Shown: piece by piece, positions 15,634-20,403 of the stretch
Numbering within the stretch: the first letter of the stretch is position 1
Layout: the number at the start of each line of letters is the position of its first letter
Source: a virus
Virus record (IMG/VR): IMGVR_UViG_3300044844_000081
Span: 1-20,403 of that record
DNA length: 20,403 bases
Direction: 5' to 3' (one strand)
Position numbers and translations under genes: made by a program
The notes under the pieces: generated by a model
Seen by the model: the letters and a program-made list of their open reading frames with translations, nothing else
What the model was told of the DNA's origin: nothing
Database searches by the model: none

Positions 15634-16012
15634 CCCCAAAAAACGCGGCTACCAGAGGGTCGCGTTTGACAACCCGTCTTTTCTGCCTGCGTCTGGCCAG
15701 GCCAAAGTCTTTGTCATCGGCTGACATCTTGTCGCGGTATTTCCGAATGCGCTCCGCACCTGGCACTGGACCAGGCGCTTGAGCGTCTTCACCCTCACCC
15801 CATGACCACAATGGCCGCCACTGGCCATTTGCATTCACCCTGGTATATCCAGAGATGTGGACCATGTCTTTGAGGTGCAGCTCAAAAAGAATCCTGGCAG
15901 CGCTTCTGCGCACGCAAAAGCACATCTTGGCCAGGTCCAGGTCAGAGAGATTGCTTTTCTTTTTGAGTGCAGCCTCAATGGCAGGGCCTACACGGGGTTT
16001 ATTGCCTCTAGG
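15611..16012 (-). CDS. Winged-helix-like small phage DNA-binding protein
   Basis: A 133-residue basic protein from the ATG at 16012; an upstream in-frame extension to 16105 overlaps two other genes and is not favoured. Residues about 20-60 form a helix-turn-helix-like run (LSDLDLAKMCFCVRRSAARI, then LFELHLKDMVHISGY), with a beta wing after it (TRVNANGQWRPLWSWGEG). The C-terminus has a basic segment (RRRQKRRVVKRDPL) ending VAAFFG, a tail I have seen in small phage regulators of this kind. Likely a transcription or replication regulator. The start overlaps the preceding stop by five bases. A terminator-like hairpin lies within the final codons. Confidence 0.65.
   Translation of the reverse strand, partial: PRGNKPRVGPAIEAALKKKSNLSDLDLAKMCFCVRRSAARILFELHLKDMVHISGYTRVNANGQWRPLWSWGEGEDAQAPGPVPGAERIRKYRDKMSADDKDFGLARRRQKRRVVKRDPLVAAFFGVIDPHSQ
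15638..15667 (-). terminator. Candidate Rho-independent terminator of the leftward operon
   Basis: On the minus strand, AAACGCG (15667-15661) pairs with CGCGTTT (15647-15641) across a 13-base loop, and six T residues run 15643-15638. The stem holds five G-C-rich pairs (ACGCG/CGCGT). The site lies inside the last codons of the leftward gene, about 25 bases before its stop, which is odd. On the plus strand the same stem is followed only by TTT, so it would be weak for the virion operon. Confidence 0.45.
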
Positions 16013-16178
16013 CATCACTGGCCTCAATGCGTGCTTTAAAGCGCTCCAGCATCGTTTTGATAACGAATGCACGGGTTTTAAGCTCATCAGGGATGGCGTG
16101 TCCAAATGCTTCTGGGTGGACCATGTCGTTGACTAGGTCAAGTAAAGCATCGATAGATGGCGGCAATTCTTTTGTCAT
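16008..16178 (-). CDS. 56-residue helical protein of the leftward operon
   Basis: A 56-residue ORF from the ATG at 16178: TKELPPSIDALLDLVNDMVH, then a helical AIPDELKTRAFVIKTMLERF tail. A TTG at 16205 in frame would add nine residues, but GGAA lies at suitable distance before the ATG. It overlaps the gene before it by 41 bases and the gene after it by five. There are no Cys and no membrane segment. The family is not recognised; acidic N-terminal and basic C-terminal helices are compatible with a small dimeric regulator or inhibitor. Confidence 0.5.
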   Translation of the reverse strand: MTKELPPSIDALLDLVNDMVHPEAFGHAIPDELKTRAFVIKTMLERFKARIEASDA

Positions 16179-16443
16179 TGTATTTTTCCAGTGCTGAGAC
16201 TTCAATGTGGTCTACCAGGCTTTGCAGCAGCATGTGCGCAATGTCCACATCGGTGTCAAGAATGTATGCGTTATTCAGAGTCATGGACTCTTCTAAATCA
16301 GGCTCATAAGGAGCGCCATAAGAATCTGTCGAGCCTTTTTCGGCTGGGCTGTATTCCAGGAAGCAGACCAGGTCGACATCTTCAATGCAGCAAACGAACT
16401 CAAACAAGTCTTTTGGGCAGTTAGGTGTGCGGCTGTAAGTCAT
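16138..16443 (-). CDS. 101-residue acidic hypothetical protein
   Basis: A 101-residue acidic protein beginning TYSRTPNCPKDLFEFVCCIE, rich in Asp, Glu and Tyr, with five Cys (four of them in the first 30 residues). The middle is acidic (SYGAPYEPDLEESM), and the rest is helical (DVDIAHMLLQSLVDHIEVSA). The ATG has a strong Shine-Dalgarno sequence (GGAGGGG) provided by the end of the preceding small gene. There is no membrane segment. The acidic character would fit a DNA mimic or a protein inhibitor, but that is speculation. No family recognised. Confidence 0.6.
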   Translation of the reverse strand: MTYSRTPNCPKDLFEFVCCIEDVDLVCFLEYSPAEKGSTDSYGAPYEPDLEESMTLNNAYILDTDVDIAHMLLQSLVDHIEVSALEKYNDKRIAAIYRCFT

Positions 16444-16446
16444 GGC

Positions 16447-16539
16447 TTAACCCCTCCAGGCCAACATCACGCCAATGCCACCAAAGATGATGATGGCCAA
16501 GGTCCATTCGATCAGGGCTGTAATGATTTTTTCTTTCAT
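16447..16539 (-). CDS. 30-residue membrane peptide, first gene of the leftward operon
   Basis: A 30-residue ORF: MKEKIITALIEWTLAIIIFG followed by GIGVMLAWRG. It is a single membrane helix with a charged N-terminus and a C-terminal Arg. GAGAAA lies upstream of the ATG at 16539. It ends three bases before the next gene, whose ribosome site is built into its last codons, so translation is probably coupled. The in-frame extension back to 16662 would cross the control region and is rejected. Role unknown. Confidence 0.5.
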   Translation of the reverse strand: MKEKIITALIEWTLAIIIFGGIGVMLAWRG

Positions 16540-16578
16540 GTCGTTTCTCGCGTTAAGTGATAGGAGTAACGAATTTTG

Positions 16579-16597
16579 ACAGAATTTAATAATCTGT
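16579..16597. promoter_or_regulatory. Operator-like dyad ACAGA-N9-TCTGT
   Basis: The 19-base sequence is ACAGAATTTAATAATCTGT. Its outer five bases are perfectly inverted and four inner positions also match, giving half-site ACAGAnTnT. A further TCTGT half-site lies at 16613-16617. The dyad overlaps a TTGACA (16576-16581), so a bound repressor would block that promoter. The adjacent 66-aa HTH protein is the obvious candidate ligand (inference). Confidence 0.45.
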
Positions 16598-16616
16598 AAA
16601 GAATTATTTTTATCTG

Positions 16617-16646
16617 TTGTTTTTATACATATACCGCAATTAGAAT
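16617..16646 (+). promoter_or_regulatory. Candidate promoter giving a leaderless HTH mRNA
   Basis: TTGTTT (16617-16622), an 18-base spacer and TAGAAT (16641-16646, five of six consensus bases). Only six bases separate the -10 from the ATG at 16653, so transcription would start at or next to the A of ATG. No Shine-Dalgarno sequence precedes the ATG, consistent with a leaderless message like lambda cI from PRM. Confidence 0.4.
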
Positions 16647-16652
16647 GCGCCC

Positions 16653-16853
16653 ATGGAATCAATTCACACTATCAGGGCAAGGGCCAAGGCTCACAAGATA
16701 ACCATGGCTGCGGTGTGCCAGGAGGCTGGCATCCAGCAGTCCCAGGTCAGCCGGTGGCTGTCTGGAACTGTGGAGCCGCTGTGGACTTCAGTTAATCAAT
16801 TGAACATTGCGCTCAATAAACTGATTCAAGAATCACCAGTCACTGTCGACTGA
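16653..16853 (+). CDS. Small HTH transcription regulator (Cro/XRE-like)
   Basis: A 66-residue protein with a helix-turn-helix at about 16-38 (KITMAAVCQEAGIQQSQVSR followed by WLSG). The pattern of a first helix ending in AxxAGI, then a recognition helix QSQVSRWLSG, is typical of lambda-repressor-like or Cro-like DNA binders. There is no C-terminal dimerisation or peptidase domain, so if it is a repressor it is of Cro or Arc-like size. It is transcribed away from the four-gene leftward operon, and the intervening region has an operator-like dyad. There is no ribosome site upstream. Its last 21 bases overlap the end of the convergent ssDNA-binding gene. Confidence 0.75.
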   Translation: MESIHTIRARAKAHKITMAAVCQEAGIQQSQVSRWLSGTVEPLWTSVNQLNIALNKLIQESPVTVD

Positions 16854-17402
16854 TTCAGCAGCTGCTGGTGCTGCCTTACCAGCAGCAATGCCAAAGTCAC
16901 TGGCAGCGCTTGGCTTTGCACCACCTAATGAATCGCCCTTGGCCAACAGCATGATGTTGTTCAAACCATACGACACACCCTTGTTGCCTGCCTGGTCATA
17001 GGCATAAGCATTCAAAGACACACGGCCAAAGTCGCCAGACACAATGTCCTGGCTGCCAATGATGTCGTGGCCATGGGCATCCACAGCGCCAGGCTTTGCC
17101 GTTGACTTGGTGTTGAAAAAGTAATGGCCAGCATACTCTGGACCCAGTGGTGAGCCATCAGACTTGGTCTCGGTGTCGCCATCACGCAATGGATTGCGCA
17201 CAGTCTTTGGAATCTTGTCACCAAACTTGGCAGTCAATGCAGCCTTGGCTGCCGCTTTCAATTGGTTCACAGTCTCGGTGTCTGTTTTTGGGACCAGCAC
17301 CTGGGTGGAAAACTCTTCTTTGCCGTTCATCTCATTCTTGCGAGCTGTCAAAGCTGAGAAATATGAGAAGCGAACTTTTCCGGTTACGACTCTTGTAGAC
17401 AT
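16833..17402 (-). CDS. Enc34-type single-stranded DNA-binding protein (DUF2815)
   Basis: A 189-residue protein. The OB-fold segment opens TGKVRFSYFSALTARKNEMN, followed by FSTQVLVPKTDTETVNQLKA, LRDGDTE at about 72-78, EYAGHYFFNTKS at about 88-99, and GVSYGLNNIMLLAKGDSLGG late in the protein. These match the phage ssDNA-binding family PF10991 (formerly DUF2815) as I know it. The C-terminus is an Ala-rich linker ending in acidic ESVDSDW, the kind of tail used by phage SSBs to contact partner enzymes. It would coat ssDNA during replication or recombination. AAGGA lies six bases before the ATG. Such genes commonly sit near DUF2800 nucleases, which fits the gene start at the right edge of this window. 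Confidence 0.88.
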   Translation of the reverse strand: MSTRVVTGKVRFSYFSALTARKNEMNGKEEFSTQVLVPKTDTETVNQLKAAAKAALTAKFGDKIPKTVRNPLRDGDTETKSDGSPLGPEYAGHYFFNTKSTAKPGAVDAHGHDIIGSQDIVSGDFGRVSLNAYAYDQAGNKGVSYGLNNIMLLAKGDSLGGAKPSAASDFGIAAGKAAPAAAESVDSDW

Positions 17403-17519
17403 TTTGATCCTTTTAAGGTTTACAGGGTTTTAACGATTTAATCGTTTTCTGCGTTTGCAGAAATTGCACTTTAGCACAAATCGGATATGATGCACACAAA
17501 TTAAACGAAGGAAACGATC
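17403..17519. promoter_or_regulatory. Divergent control region between SSB and helicase genes
   Basis: 117 non-coding bases between the leftward SSB and the rightward helicase. It holds two adjacent inverted repeats: AACGATT-T-AATCGTT at 17432-17446 (perfect 7-base arms) and TTTCTGC-GTTT-GCAGAAA at 17446-17463 (perfect 7-base arms, 4-base loop). AACGAT occurs again just before the helicase ATG (17511-17517 region). The helicase has a good ribosome site (GAAGGAAA). Confidence 0.6.
17464..17491 (+). promoter_or_regulatory. Candidate promoter of the helicase-DpdA operon
   Basis: TTGCAC (17464-17469), a 16-base spacer and TATGAT (17486-17491; five of six consensus bases). It lies immediately downstream of the TTTCTGC/GCAGAAA dyad, so a protein bound to that dyad would contact the -35. 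The leader to the ATG at 17520 would be about 22 bases and contains the ribosome site. Confidence 0.45.
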
Positions 17520-18746
17520 ATGCAGTTATTCCCCCATCAGCAAGAAGCAAAGCTCTTTTTGCTGTCCAGGCGCAGGGCCATCCTGGCCGACCAGCCCCGT
17601 GTTGGTAAGACGCTACCCACAGCGGCAGCGGCTCTCGAAAACCTCCCAGCCCTCATCGTCTGCCCAGCCATCGCCAAGACAGTCTGGGAAGCGGCTTTCA
17701 ACAAGCTCGCGCCCAATGTCTCAGTGCATGTGGTCAACGGCAAAAAAGACGCTGGCCAGCCAAGCAGTGCCGATGTGACCATCATCAACTACGATGTGTT
17801 GCAATATGGTGTGACGCAAGTGGACAAATATAATGCCCTAGTTTTGGATGAGTGCCACCGGATTAAGAATCCAAAGGCTGCCAGGACAAAGGCTGCCATG
17901 CTGGCCATGAAAAAGATTGATTGCGTTTATGCACTTAGTGGCACGCCCATCCCAAACAGGCCCATCGAGTTGTGGCCAATCCTGCACGGCCTTGGCATAT
18001 ACCGGGGCGGCTGGTTTGACTTTGCTGCCAGGTACGCAAAGATGTGGTCAGCCCCCTGGGGCTTGGATACATCAGGCGCGTCAAATCTGCCAGAACTCAA
18101 AGCCATGATGAAGCCCCATGTGCTGCGCAGAAAGAAAGAGGACATCTTCAAAGACTACAAAGAGCCGCAAGTGTCATTGATCACTTTTGATCTGCCAACA
18201 GACAAGCGCGAGCAGTCATTCGATGCCGATGCCTTGGTGGCTAATCCCAATGCCTTGATGGCCTTTGAAGGCTTGGCCGAGATCATGCGTGAAGCAGGGA
18301 TGCGCAAGGTCCAATATGCAGCCGACTTCATTGATGATTTGCTCCAGGCCAATGAGCCAGTCGTGGTCTTTGCGCACCACAAGGATGTGGTCCAGGCTTT
18401 GCAAGATGAACTCAAAACCCACAAGCCAGTCATTGTGGTGGGAGATACCACACGATTAAAGCGCGACATGGCCATTGAGGCTTTCCAAGCCGGCAAGACC
18501 AAATGCATCATCGGCAACATTGCAGCCATGTCTGAAGGCGTGGACCTCTCTGCTGCCGACACCATTGTCTTTGTCGAATGCACCTGGTCCACATCGGCAG
18601 TGGAACAAGCCTCCAGCCGGGTCGAGAACATCACCAAAAACGGCATTGCACCAGTGATCTACATTCTGACCATCAAGGCATCCCTAGACCACAATGTCCT
18701 GGCCAAGGTTTTGAAAAAGCTCAATGTCGTGAATCAAATTATTTGA
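17520..18746 (+). CDS. SNF2-like superfamily 2 helicase
   Basis: A 408-residue ATP-dependent DNA helicase or translocase. Motifs in order: Q-motif-like FPHQQEAKLF (4-13), Walker A ADQPRVGKT (23-31), motif Ia LIVCPA (45-50), motif Ib TIINYDVL (87-94), Walker B DECH (110-113), motif III SGTP (140-143), RecA2 start VVVFAHH (281-287), motif V SEGVDLSAAD (338-347) and motif VI QASSR (363-367). SNF2-like spacing with a compact insertion and no accessory domain suggests a small phage replication or recombination helicase. Motif VI lacks the usual second Arg (N at 370). It starts after GAAGGAAA and is the first gene of the rightward operon. The DpdA-like gene begins eight bases after its stop. Confidence 0.88.
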   Translation: MQLFPHQQEAKLFLLSRRRAILADQPRVGKTLPTAAAALENLPALIVCPAIAKTVWEAAFNKLAPNVSVHVVNGKKDAGQPSSADVTIINYDVLQYGVTQVDKYNALVLDECHRIKNPKAARTKAAMLAMKKIDCVYALSGTPIPNRPIELWPILHGLGIYRGGWFDFAARYAKMWSAPWGLDTSGASNLPELKAMMKPHVLRRKKEDIFKDYKEPQVSLITFDLPTDKREQSFDADALVANPNALMAFEGLAEIMREAGMRKVQYAADFIDDLLQANEPVVVFAHHKDVVQALQDELKTHKPVIVVGDTTRLKRDMAIEAFQAGKTKCIIGNIAAMSEGVDLSAADTIVFVECTWSTSAVEQASSRVENITKNGIAPVIYILTIKASLDHNVLAKVLKKLNVVNQII

Positions 18747-18754
18747 GGCCAGGC

Positions 18755-19426
18755 ATGAAATTCTATGTAGGCATGCACATGCCAAGCAAAGCAGACAAAC
18801 TGGACAGAGCGTTTATCTCTGTTAACCGACTGGCCAATAGGAAGTCAGGCTTTCCAGTCAATGACTGGATCATGGACTCTGGGGCATTTACCACCATTGC
18901 AAAATATGGCTGCTATCCAGAGCCAGTCAGCGCCTATGCAGCGCAAATCAAAAGATGGAAGACCAACGGCAACCTGGTGGCAGCTGTCGCCCAGGACTAC
19001 ATGTGCGAAGACCACATGCTGAGAAAAACTGGCATGAATGTACGGCAGCACCAGGTCCTGACCATTGAGCGATATGACCAATTGATTGCCGAAGACACTG
19101 GGGTCTACATATTGCCAGTGCTGCAAGGCTACACACCACAGAGCTATGTGGACCATGTGCGCATGTATGGCGACAGACTCAAGCTTGGCGCTTATGTTGG
19201 TGTTGGCAGCGTGTGCAAACGCAACGCCAGCCCAAGCTCAATTGTCCAAGTGCTGAAGGCCATTAAGAAGGAAAGACCTGATCTTCAGCTTCATGGCTTT
19301 GGCATCAAAACAACATCGCTGATGTGGGAAGAGGTAAGAGACAACCTATATTCAGCAGACTCCATGGCCTGGTCATTTGCGGCCCGTATGGAAAAAAAAA
19401 CCCTAATGATTGGCGAGAAGCAGTGA
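18755..19426 (+). CDS. dpdA: DpdA-like 7-deazaguanine DNA modification enzyme (TGT-like); probable -1 frameshift at its end
   Basis: A 223-residue protein in the uninterrupted frame. Motifs: MDSGAFT (40-46, compare DSGGF of tRNA-guanine transglycosylases), VAQDYMCE (78-85), PVLQGY (121-126), YVGVGSVCKRN (147-157), LHGFGIK (179-185) and SADSMAWS (200-207, with Asp202 at the position expected for the nucleophile). These fit phage DpdA, which exchanges guanine in DNA for a 7-deazaguanine base such as preQ0 or a derivative. The TGT zinc-site cysteines are absent, as in short phage forms. ATG 18755 has GAGG upstream. Near the end, GA[A AAA AAA] at 19393-19399 is a phased slippery heptamer. A -1 shift there continues NPNDWREAVKF...QPVQKSLF to the stop at 19474-19476, giving 240 residues. 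The longer product is probably the functional C-terminus. Family call from motif recognition. Confidence 0.8.
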   Translation: MKFYVGMHMPSKADKLDRAFISVNRLANRKSGFPVNDWIMDSGAFTTIAKYGCYPEPVSAYAAQIKRWKTNGNLVAAVAQDYMCEDHMLRKTGMNVRQHQVLTIERYDQLIAEDTGVYILPVLQGYTPQSYVDHVRMYGDRLKLGAYVGVGSVCKRNASPSSIVQVLKAIKKERPDLQLHGFGIKTTSLMWEEVRDNLYSADSMAWSFAARMEKKTLMIGEKQ

Positions 19427-19476
19427 AATTCCAAAACAAGATCGCCAGCCAACCCGTACAAAAAAGTCTTTTTTAA
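19393..19476 (+). other. Putative -1 frameshift site and DpdA C-terminal extension
   Basis: Nine A (19392-19400) contain A_AAA_AAA in zero-frame phase at 19393-19399. After a -1 slip the next codon is AAC at 19399, and 25 further codons run to TAA at 19474-19476. TGGCGA (19411-19416) can pair with TCGCCA (19442-19447), starting 11 bases downstream, a possible though loosely spaced stimulator. The extension ends nine bases before the next ATG. Confidence 0.5.
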
Positions 19477-19485
19477 AAGGAAACC

Positions 19486-20340
19486 ATGTCAAACCCGTAC
19501 CGAATTGACAGCCCCACTTGCATCAGCTTTTCTGGTGGTCGCACCAGTGCATTCATGCTCTACAAAGTGCTGGAGGCTCACGACATGAGCCTGCCAGAAG
19601 AGGCAAAAGTAGTGTTTTGCAACACTGGGAAAGAGGAAGAGGCCACTTTGCGCTTTGTCCAAGATTGCTCAGAGCGATGGAATGTGCCAATTTCATGGCT
19701 TGAATACGCAACCGAAGAAGGCCAGCGCATTTTCAAATTGGTTGATTTTCAGACTGCATCCAGGAATGGCGAGCCTTATGACGCGCTCATTGCCAGGTTT
19801 AACCCAACACTGCCAAATGGGCGCTCCAGGTATTGCTCAGACTATTTGAAGACCAGGACATCGCACAAATATCTCAAGTCACTTGGCTGGGATGAGTGGG
19901 ATTCATTCATTGGCATCAGAGCTGATGAGCCTAAGCGAGTGAACAAATTCAGAACTAATCCAAACCCAAAAGGCAAATACGAAACCATATTTTTGCCTTT
20001 GGTCCCAGGCGGTGTCACCTCCAAAGAGGTCGGCATTTTTTGGTCAAAACAAGACTTTGACCTGGGCCTGCCCAACATGAATGGCAAGACCATGCATGGG
20101 AATTGTGATCTTTGCATGCTCAAGCCAAAGGCCCAGATTCTGAGCCTTATTCAAGAAAAGCCAGAAAGAGCTTTGTGGTGGATGAAGCATGAAGAGGAGG
20201 CTGCCAAAAGATGCGATGGCGATGGCAAATTCTTTGCAATTGACCGACCAACTTATGCCCAGATGTACAAATATGCAGCACTGCAAACCGACATGTTTGA
20301 CCCTAATGAAGAACCTATATCTTGTTTTTGTGGAGATTAA
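19486..20340 (+). CDS. PP-loop ATPase, PAPS reductase/DndC-like family
   Basis: A 284-residue protein. PP-loop SFSGGRTSAF (14-23), then VVFCNTGKEE (42-51), SRYCSDYLK (114-122), FIGIRADEPKR (141-151), HGNCDLCMLKP (204-214) and terminal CFCGD (280-284). This is the adenine-nucleotide alpha-hydrolase fold shared by PAPS reductases, DndC and QueC, which adenylate a carbonyl or sulphate using ATP. Cys117, the Cys207/Cys210 pair and Cys280/Cys282 could ligate an Fe-S cluster or zinc. Phage members are common and often labelled PAPS reductase, but their substrates are mostly unproven. Position directly after dpdA suggests a role in base modification, for example sulphur or amide chemistry on the deazaguanine (inference). 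AAAAGGAAA precedes the ATG. Confidence 0.82.
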   Translation: MSNPYRIDSPTCISFSGGRTSAFMLYKVLEAHDMSLPEEAKVVFCNTGKEEEATLRFVQDCSERWNVPISWLEYATEEGQRIFKLVDFQTASRNGEPYDALIARFNPTLPNGRSRYCSDYLKTRTSHKYLKSLGWDEWDSFIGIRADEPKRVNKFRTNPNPKGKYETIFLPLVPGGVTSKEVGIFWSKQDFDLGLPNMNGKTMHGNCDLCMLKPKAQILSLIQEKPERALWWMKHEEEAAKRCDGDGKFFAIDRPTYAQMYKYAALQTDMFDPNEEPISCFCGD

Positions 20341-20343
20341 AAA

Positions 20344-20403
20344 ATGAAAGCACCAGTAAACCATGAAGTCAGAAGACACGCCCGACTCTCAGCCTCCCGC
20401 ACA
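20344..20403 (+). CDS. Start of a probable DUF2800 RecB-like nuclease (partial)
   Basis: The frame begins at ATG 20344, three bases after the preceding stop, with GGAG at suitable distance, and runs off the right edge after 20 codons. The visible residues are MKAPVNHEVRRHARLSASRT. A HAxLSASxT or HAxLSPSxA start is characteristic of DUF2800 phage proteins of the PD-(D/E)XK nuclease class (normally continuing with a W..CPGS segment, which is outside the window). DUF2800 genes commonly accompany DUF2815 ssDNA-binding proteins, which is present here. The call rests on 20 residues plus context. Confidence 0.55.
   Translation, partial: MKAPVNHEVRRHARLSASRT

Larger units (their letters stand above)
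16540..16652. promoter_or_regulatory. Divergent control region between leftward operon and HTH gene
   Basis: This 113-base non-coding stretch is strikingly AT-rich compared with its surroundings. It separates the start of the leftward operon (16539) from the start of the rightward HTH gene (16653). It holds a TTGACA at 16576-16581, the ACAGA/TCTGT dyad, another TCTGT at 16613-16617, and a TAGAAT at 16641-16646. A convincing leftward promoter was not found by eye. Confidence 0.6.

Noticed and set aside
16013-16105. Upstream extension of the winged-helix-like leftward gene
   Set aside because: It lies inside the 56-residue gene in a different frame and has no ribosome site; ATG 16012 overlaps that gene's stop in the usual coupled way.
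16653-16853. Full CI-type lysogeny repressor
   Set aside because: The protein is only 66 residues with no C-terminal domain and no integrase is in the window; only a small HTH regulator is supported.
18578-18754. N-terminal extension of the DpdA-like frame into the helicase gene
   Set aside because: It overlaps helicase motif VI coding sequence out of frame and encodes a His/Gly/Gln-rich stretch unlike DpdA; ATG 18755 has its own ribosome site.
19460-19474. 15-base palindrome AAAAAAG-T-CTTTTTT as a terminator
   Set aside because: The stem is almost all A-T and would be weak. The bases are better explained as the end of the -1 frame DpdA extension and stop codon.
19451-19500. AACCCGTAC repeated at 19451-19459 and 19492-19500
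   Set aside because: Only nine bases and both copies lie in coding or near-coding sequence; it may be chance, so it is not listed as an attachment site.
19486-20340. DndC and a full phosphorothioation system
   Set aside because: No DndA, DndD or DndE-like gene is visible nearby, so only a PP-loop family relationship is claimed.

Overview
This window is a segment of a tailed double-stranded DNA phage genome, most likely a short-tailed (podovirus-like) phage of a Gram-negative host, plausibly an aquatic betaproteobacterium. The Gram-negative assignment rests on a paired Rz/Rz1-type spanin and further lipoproteins. The podovirus-like assignment rests on a P22 gp10-like tail protein, a GNAT-like small virion protein, four consecutive large Ala/Gln-rich candidate ejection proteins, and the absence of a tape-measure gene. 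The host group is inference. No integrase, terminase, portal, capsid gene, tRNA, CRISPR array or insertion sequence is visible.

Layout. (1) 1-4728: tail-fibre region on the + strand, with a partial tail protein, a repeat-built Gly/Ser-rich protein, a fibre protein, a large LamG/SPRY-type adhesin that is visibly more AT-rich than its surroundings, and a fibre-assembly-like protein. (2) 4731-7743: a very compact membrane and lysis cassette. Eight short genes, most joined by ATGA stop/start overlaps, lead into a two-helix membrane protein, Rz, an embedded Rz1 and a GH19 endolysin. (3) 7751-15633: structural genes, with a beta-rich virion protein, a gp10-like protein, a GNAT-like protein and four internal virion proteins. 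(4) 16539-15611: a leftward operon of four small genes ending in a winged-helix-like protein. A control region at 16540-16652 separates it from a rightward 66-aa HTH regulator. (5) 17402-16833: a leftward Enc34-type ssDNA-binding protein. A second divergent control region follows at 17403-17519. (6) 17520-20403: a rightward DNA-metabolism and modification operon with a SNF2-like helicase, a DpdA-like (TGT-like) deazapurine DNA-modification enzyme, a PP-loop PAPS-reductase-like enzyme with clustered cysteines, and the start of a gene that looks like a DUF2800 RecB-like nuclease.

The most interesting part is 17.5-20.4 kb. The DpdA-like enzyme implies that this phage replaces some guanine in its DNA with a 7-deazaguanine. 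Its annotated reading frame ends soon after a run of nine A that forms a correctly phased A_AAA_AAA slippery heptamer. A -1 shift there adds 25 protein-like residues and closes an otherwise unusual 59-base gap before the PP-loop gene. This points to programmed frameshifting, a frameshift mutation or a one-base sequence error. The pairing of DpdA with a cysteine-rich PP-loop enzyme and a SNF2-like helicase is worth testing as a hypermodification cassette.
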